Origin: JBDRGX01 sp043817485 [NCBI: bacterium]
GTDB taxonomy: Bacteria; JBDRGX01
Assembly: GCA_043817485.1 (NCBI GenBank)
Contig: JBDRGX010000137.1
Coordinates: forward strand, 1-10,200
Reading direction: 5' to 3'
DNA: 10,200 bases
A program made the translations under genes and the position numbers. The notes beneath the pieces were generated by a model, which was not told the origin of the DNA, searched no databases, and saw only the letters and a program-made list of their open reading frames with translations. The stretch's first letter is position 1, and each line of letters opens with the position of its first letter. Of the stretch, positions 7,795 to 10,200 are shown piece by piece.

Positions 7795-7822
7795 ATTATA
7801 ATAATTATAATTTTTTTGTCAA
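7795..7822 (-). promoter_or_regulatory. Perfect-consensus sigma-70 promoter of the glmU-like/truA/flavoprotein/maf operon
   Basis: TTGACA at 7817-7822 and TATAAT at 7795-7800 on the minus strand match both hexamers exactly, with a 16-base spacer. Counting seven bases from the -10 puts +1 at an A near 7788, giving a leader of about 30 nt that contains the AAGGA site. With only short gaps among the four downstream genes, it probably drives all of them. Confidence 0.75.
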
Positions 7823-7879
7823 TTGTTTTATAATTTACTTTTTCAAAAAATAATTGACAAGTTATAAATTTTTTGTCAA
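7805..7879. repeat. Pair of 18-bp direct repeats plus a TTGACAA/TTGTCAA dyad between divergent genes
   Basis: TTATAATTTTTTTGTCAA (7805-7822) and TTATAAATTTTTTGTCAA (7862-7879) are identical at 17 of 18 positions, with starts 57 bases apart. The first copy contains the -35 hexamer of the minus-strand operon. The second overlaps a dyad, TTGACAA (7854-7860) and TTGTCAA (7873-7879), separated by 12 bases. The arrangement could be a shared operator for both divergent genes or a duplicated promoter half; A/T-rich chance matching is a real alternative. Confidence 0.5.
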
Positions 7880-7906
7880 AGGTTCCTTCAAAGAAACTTA
7901 TAAAAT
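7873..7906 (+). promoter_or_regulatory. Weak candidate promoter for the M28-MqnA gene
   Basis: TTGTCA (7873-7878) and TATAAA (7899-7904, extending to TATAAAAT) face the plus-strand gene, but the 20-base spacer is long. TTGACA at 7854-7859 has no good -10 at 16-18 bases. A better-spaced match was not found; the gene must nevertheless start transcription somewhere in this 155-base gap. Confidence 0.3.
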
Positions 7907-7935
7907 AGCAAAATTTTATTATTAACTTTTCAAAA

Positions 7936-7941
7936 AAAGGG
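7936..7941 (+). promoter_or_regulatory. Ribosome binding site of the M28-MqnA gene
   Basis: AAAGGG is followed by five A and the ATG at 7947. Spacing is short but usable, and no in-frame upstream start competes. Confidence 0.65.
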
Positions 7942-7946
7942 AAAAA

Positions 7947-10172
7947 ATGTATCAAGAAATATTTAATATTTTAAAAAAACAAATTTCTGGGGAAAAAATA
8001 AAAAATACTCTTTCAAAAATTTTCTCAAGTGATAAATATTTTTCTTTTGATAATTTTGAAAAAACAGCTTTAATTTGTGCAAATTTGATGAAAGAATATG
8101 GATTAAAAGAAGTAGAAATTATTCCTTTTAAAACAAATGAAAAATATGGTGATTGGATAATGCCTCCTTATTGGAAAGCAGAACAAGCAGAACTTAAAAT
8201 AATTTTTCCAATTGAATATAATTTAGCAGATTATCAAAAAAATCCACATTCTTTAATTATGTTTAGTTCTCCAACTCCTTCTGAAGGAATTAAAACAGAA
8301 GTAGTTTTATTTGAAGATTTAAAAAATTATTCTTTATTAAAAGGGAAAATTGCTTTTACTGATAAATCTCCACATGAAATAGAAAATGTAGTTTTAAATA
8401 ATGGAGGTATTGGAATTATTTCAGATAACATTCCAGAAAATAAAATTGAAAATAGAGAAAATTTTATTCCAGATGCAACTGTTTGGCGCAATGATTGTTT
8501 TGGATATTTTAAAAAACAAACAGGATTTGGCTTTTCTATATCTTTTGAAAAAGGAAAGCTTTTAAGAAATTTATTAAAACAAGAAGAAAAAGTTGTTGTT
8601 TATGCAAAAGTTAAAACAGAAATTACAGATGGAAAAATATATGCAGTAACAGGATTAATTTCAGGAGAAACAAAACAAGAAATTTTAGGAATTGCTCATT
8701 TATATGAACCTGGTGCAAATGATAACGCATCAGGAGTATCTGTTCTCATTGAAATAGCAAATCTTATAAAAAAATTAGGAAAACCAAAAAGAGGAATTAG
8801 ATTGTTTTTTTCTTTTGAACTTTTTGGAATAATGGCTTATCTCTCTCAAAAAAGAAATCATTCAATTATTGCTGGTATAAATTTAGATATGGTAGGAGAA
8901 GATCAAGAAAAAACTAAAAGTATTTTAAGAATGATTTCAACACCCGCACCAGTTCCTTATTTTACAAATTATTTATTAAAAAAATTATTATTTGATATTG
9001 CTAATTTGGATTCTTCTTTTAAATGGGCAGAAAAATCATTTGATGTTTTAGATAATATTATTTCAGATCCGATGATAGGAATTCCTACTCAATCTTTAAT
9101 TAATTGGCCAGATTTATATTATCATACTTCATTAGATACAATGGATAAAGTAAGTGAAAAAATGCTTTTTAATAGTGGGTTAATTGCTGGAACTTATTTA
9201 TCATTTTTGTCTAAATCTGGATTTAAAGAAGCTTATTGGTTTGTACAAAAAATATATGAGGAAAATAAAGAATTATTTTCCCTTCCATTAAATGAAAAAA
9301 ATTATTATTTAAAAAAAAATGTAAAAAAAATGCTTTTTTCTACATTGTTTTTAGTAAATGAAAATGAAAAATCTGAATTAGAACAATTTATTTTAAAAAC
9401 AATTAATGAAAAATCTGAAAATTTCATTTTTGCTTCTATGGAAAATAATCCACAATATAAATTAATTCCAAAAAGAAAAATATTTGGACCTTTATCAATG
9501 TTTGATTTATCAGAACAAGGAAAAGAAGATTTATCTAAAATTACAGATGAAACCTTTCCTTGGAATAAAATATTAAATTATATTTTATTTTGGACAGATG
9601 GAAAAAAAAGTATTGAAGATATTTTTAATCTTGTAAAACAAGAAAAAAAACTTGATATTTCTTCTATTTCTTCTATTGAGTATGTAAAAAATGAAAACCA
9701 ATATTTTTTAATAGATGATATTTCTCTTAATTCAAAAGGTTATACAAAATCTGTTATTTTTTTTTCACATAAAAAAATAGATAATTTGAGTAATACTTCT
9801 ATTGTTTTAAGTCCTTTTAGTGCAACTTCATCTATTGTTTTAAAAATATTATTAAATTATTTTAAAAATAAAAATATTGAATATACAAATAAAATAAATA
9901 AAAAAAATTCTCTTTTACTTATTGGAGATGATGCTTTAAAATATGAAAATAAAATTTATCCTTTTCAATATGATCTTGGAAATTTATGGTTTGAAATATT
10001 TAAAAAGCCAATTGTTTTTGCTCTTTGGGCAGTAAATAAAAAAAGTTTGTTAAATGAAAAAATTGATATTAGAAAATGTGCTGATACATTATTAGAATCT
10101 AAAAAAATTTTTAAAAATGAATTTAACCAAATTGCAAAGAAGCAAAAAAAAATTATTCGGAAATTTGTATAG
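7947..10172 (+). CDS. Chimeric protein: DUF4910-type M28 aminopeptidase fused in frame to a truncated MqnA (chorismate dehydratase) domain
   Basis: Residues 1-425 form an M28-like zinc peptidase of the DUF4910/DUF2172 type. A PA-like inserted region spans about 90-220. The metal-site motifs are AHLYEPGANDNASG (250-263, His251 and Asp259), FELFGIMAYL (290-299, Glu291), NLDMVGED (312-319, Asp314) and YYHTSLDTMDKV (391-402, His393). A helical linker leads to KRKIFGPLS (509-517) and the start of a winged helix, ILFWTDGKKSIEDIFNLVKQE (546-566), the usual C-terminal module of this family. At about 570 (base 9654) it becomes MqnA: SSISSIEY, KSVIFFSHKKI, LSPFSATSS, LLIGDDALK, YDLGNLWFE and PIVFALWAV. 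The first 60-80 MqnA residues and its N-terminal YLN-type motif are missing. The frame stops at 10170-10172, but the MqnA C-terminus continues in the -1 frame. No signal peptide is seen, so both parts look cytoplasmic. The peptidase may work; a functional dehydratase is doubtful. It is divergent from the glmU-like operon. Confidence 0.85.
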   Translation: MYQEIFNILKKQISGEKIKNTLSKIFSSDKYFSFDNFEKTALICANLMKEYGLKEVEIIPFKTNEKYGDWIMPPYWKAEQAELKIIFPIEYNLADYQKNPHSLIMFSSPTPSEGIKTEVVLFEDLKNYSLLKGKIAFTDKSPHEIENVVLNNGGIGIISDNIPENKIENRENFIPDATVWRNDCFGYFKKQTGFGFSISFEKGKLLRNLLKQEEKVVVYAKVKTEITDGKIYAVTGLISGETKQEILGIAHLYEPGANDNASGVSVLIEIANLIKKLGKPKRGIRLFFSFELFGIMAYLSQKRNHSIIAGINLDMVGEDQEKTKSILRMISTPAPVPYFTNYLLKKLLFDIANLDSSFKWAEKSFDVLDNIISDPMIGIPTQSLINWPDLYYHTSLDTMDKVSEKMLFNSGLIAGTYLSFLSKSGFKEAYWFVQKIYEENKELFSLPLNEKNYYLKKNVKKMLFSTLFLVNENEKSELEQFILKTINEKSENFIFASMENNPQYKLIPKRKIFGPLSMFDLSEQGKEDLSKITDETFPWNKILNYILFWTDGKKSIEDIFNLVKQEKKLDISSISSIEYVKNENQYFLIDDISLNSKGYTKSVIFFSHKKIDNLSNTSIVLSPFSATSSIVLKILLNYFKNKNIEYTNKINKKNSLLLIGDDALKYENKIYPFQYDLGNLWFEIFKKPIVFALWAVNKKSLLNEKIDIRKCADTLLESKKIFKNEFNQIAKKQKKIIRKFV

Positions 10173-10200
10173 ATTTTAAAGAATATTATAATTGTTTAGG
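10144..10200 (+). other. A9 tract and out-of-frame continuation of the MqnA C-terminus
   Basis: The annotated frame reads QKKIIRKFV and stops just after nine A (10144-10152). In the -1 frame from 10151 the sequence reads NYSEICIDFKEYYNCLG, open to the window edge, and resembles the YY..L stretch near the end of MqnA. One added A in the A9 tract, or one added A at 10137-10139 (giving IAKEAKKNYSEI), joins the two. The true gene end therefore lies beyond the window. Confidence 0.7.

Noticed and set aside
1-10200. Defence system, CRISPR array, phage or insertion sequence
   Set aside because: No nuclease, helicase, transposase or integrase motif, no regularly spaced repeats and no terminal inverted repeats were found; the genes are metabolic or housekeeping apart from the chimeric reading frame.

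Overview
The window is very AT-rich DNA (roughly a quarter G+C by eye). It uses the standard code (TGG for Trp, TGA as stop), carries AGGAG-type ribosome binding sites, and encodes bacterial core proteins. A partial RACo-like corrinoid-activation protein and an O2-labile-type dihydroxy-acid dehydratase point to an anaerobic bacterium. The C-terminal MqnA-like domain hints at a futalosine-type menaquinone route in this organism or its ancestors. I cannot name the lineage; a deep-branching, uncultured low-GC phylum would fit.

Layout. From 1 to 7758 everything reads on the minus strand. A perfect consensus promoter (7795-7822) drives a compact housekeeping group: a GlmU-like sugar-1-phosphate nucleotidylyltransferase (6277-7758), truA (5539-6267), a HI0933-family flavoprotein (4256-5506) and maf (3627-4211). 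A 275-base gap follows, with a good second promoter and a leader containing repeats. The second unit is ilvD (1683-3351), which carries a one-base frameshift in an A10 tract, then a RACo-like 2Fe-2S/ASKHA protein starting one base after the ilvD stop and running off the left edge. On the plus strand, divergent from the glmU-like gene, one long gene (7947-10172) runs to near the right edge.

The most unusual feature is that plus-strand gene. Its first three quarters form a DUF4910-type M28 aminopeptidase with the start of the family's winged-helix C-terminus. At about residue 570 it switches, in frame, into the middle of MqnA (chorismate dehydratase), skipping the end of the first protein and the first 60-80 residues of the second. 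The MqnA part then shifts frame at or near an A9 tract and continues open to the window edge. The sequence therefore has two homopolymer-associated frameshifts of opposite sign plus an apparent in-frame gene fusion. These could reflect genome erosion, slippage-tolerated genes in an AT-rich genome, or homopolymer and assembly errors.

I see no tRNA, rRNA, CRISPR array, insertion sequence, phage gene or convincing intrinsic terminator. No gap without a gene exceeds 300 bases.
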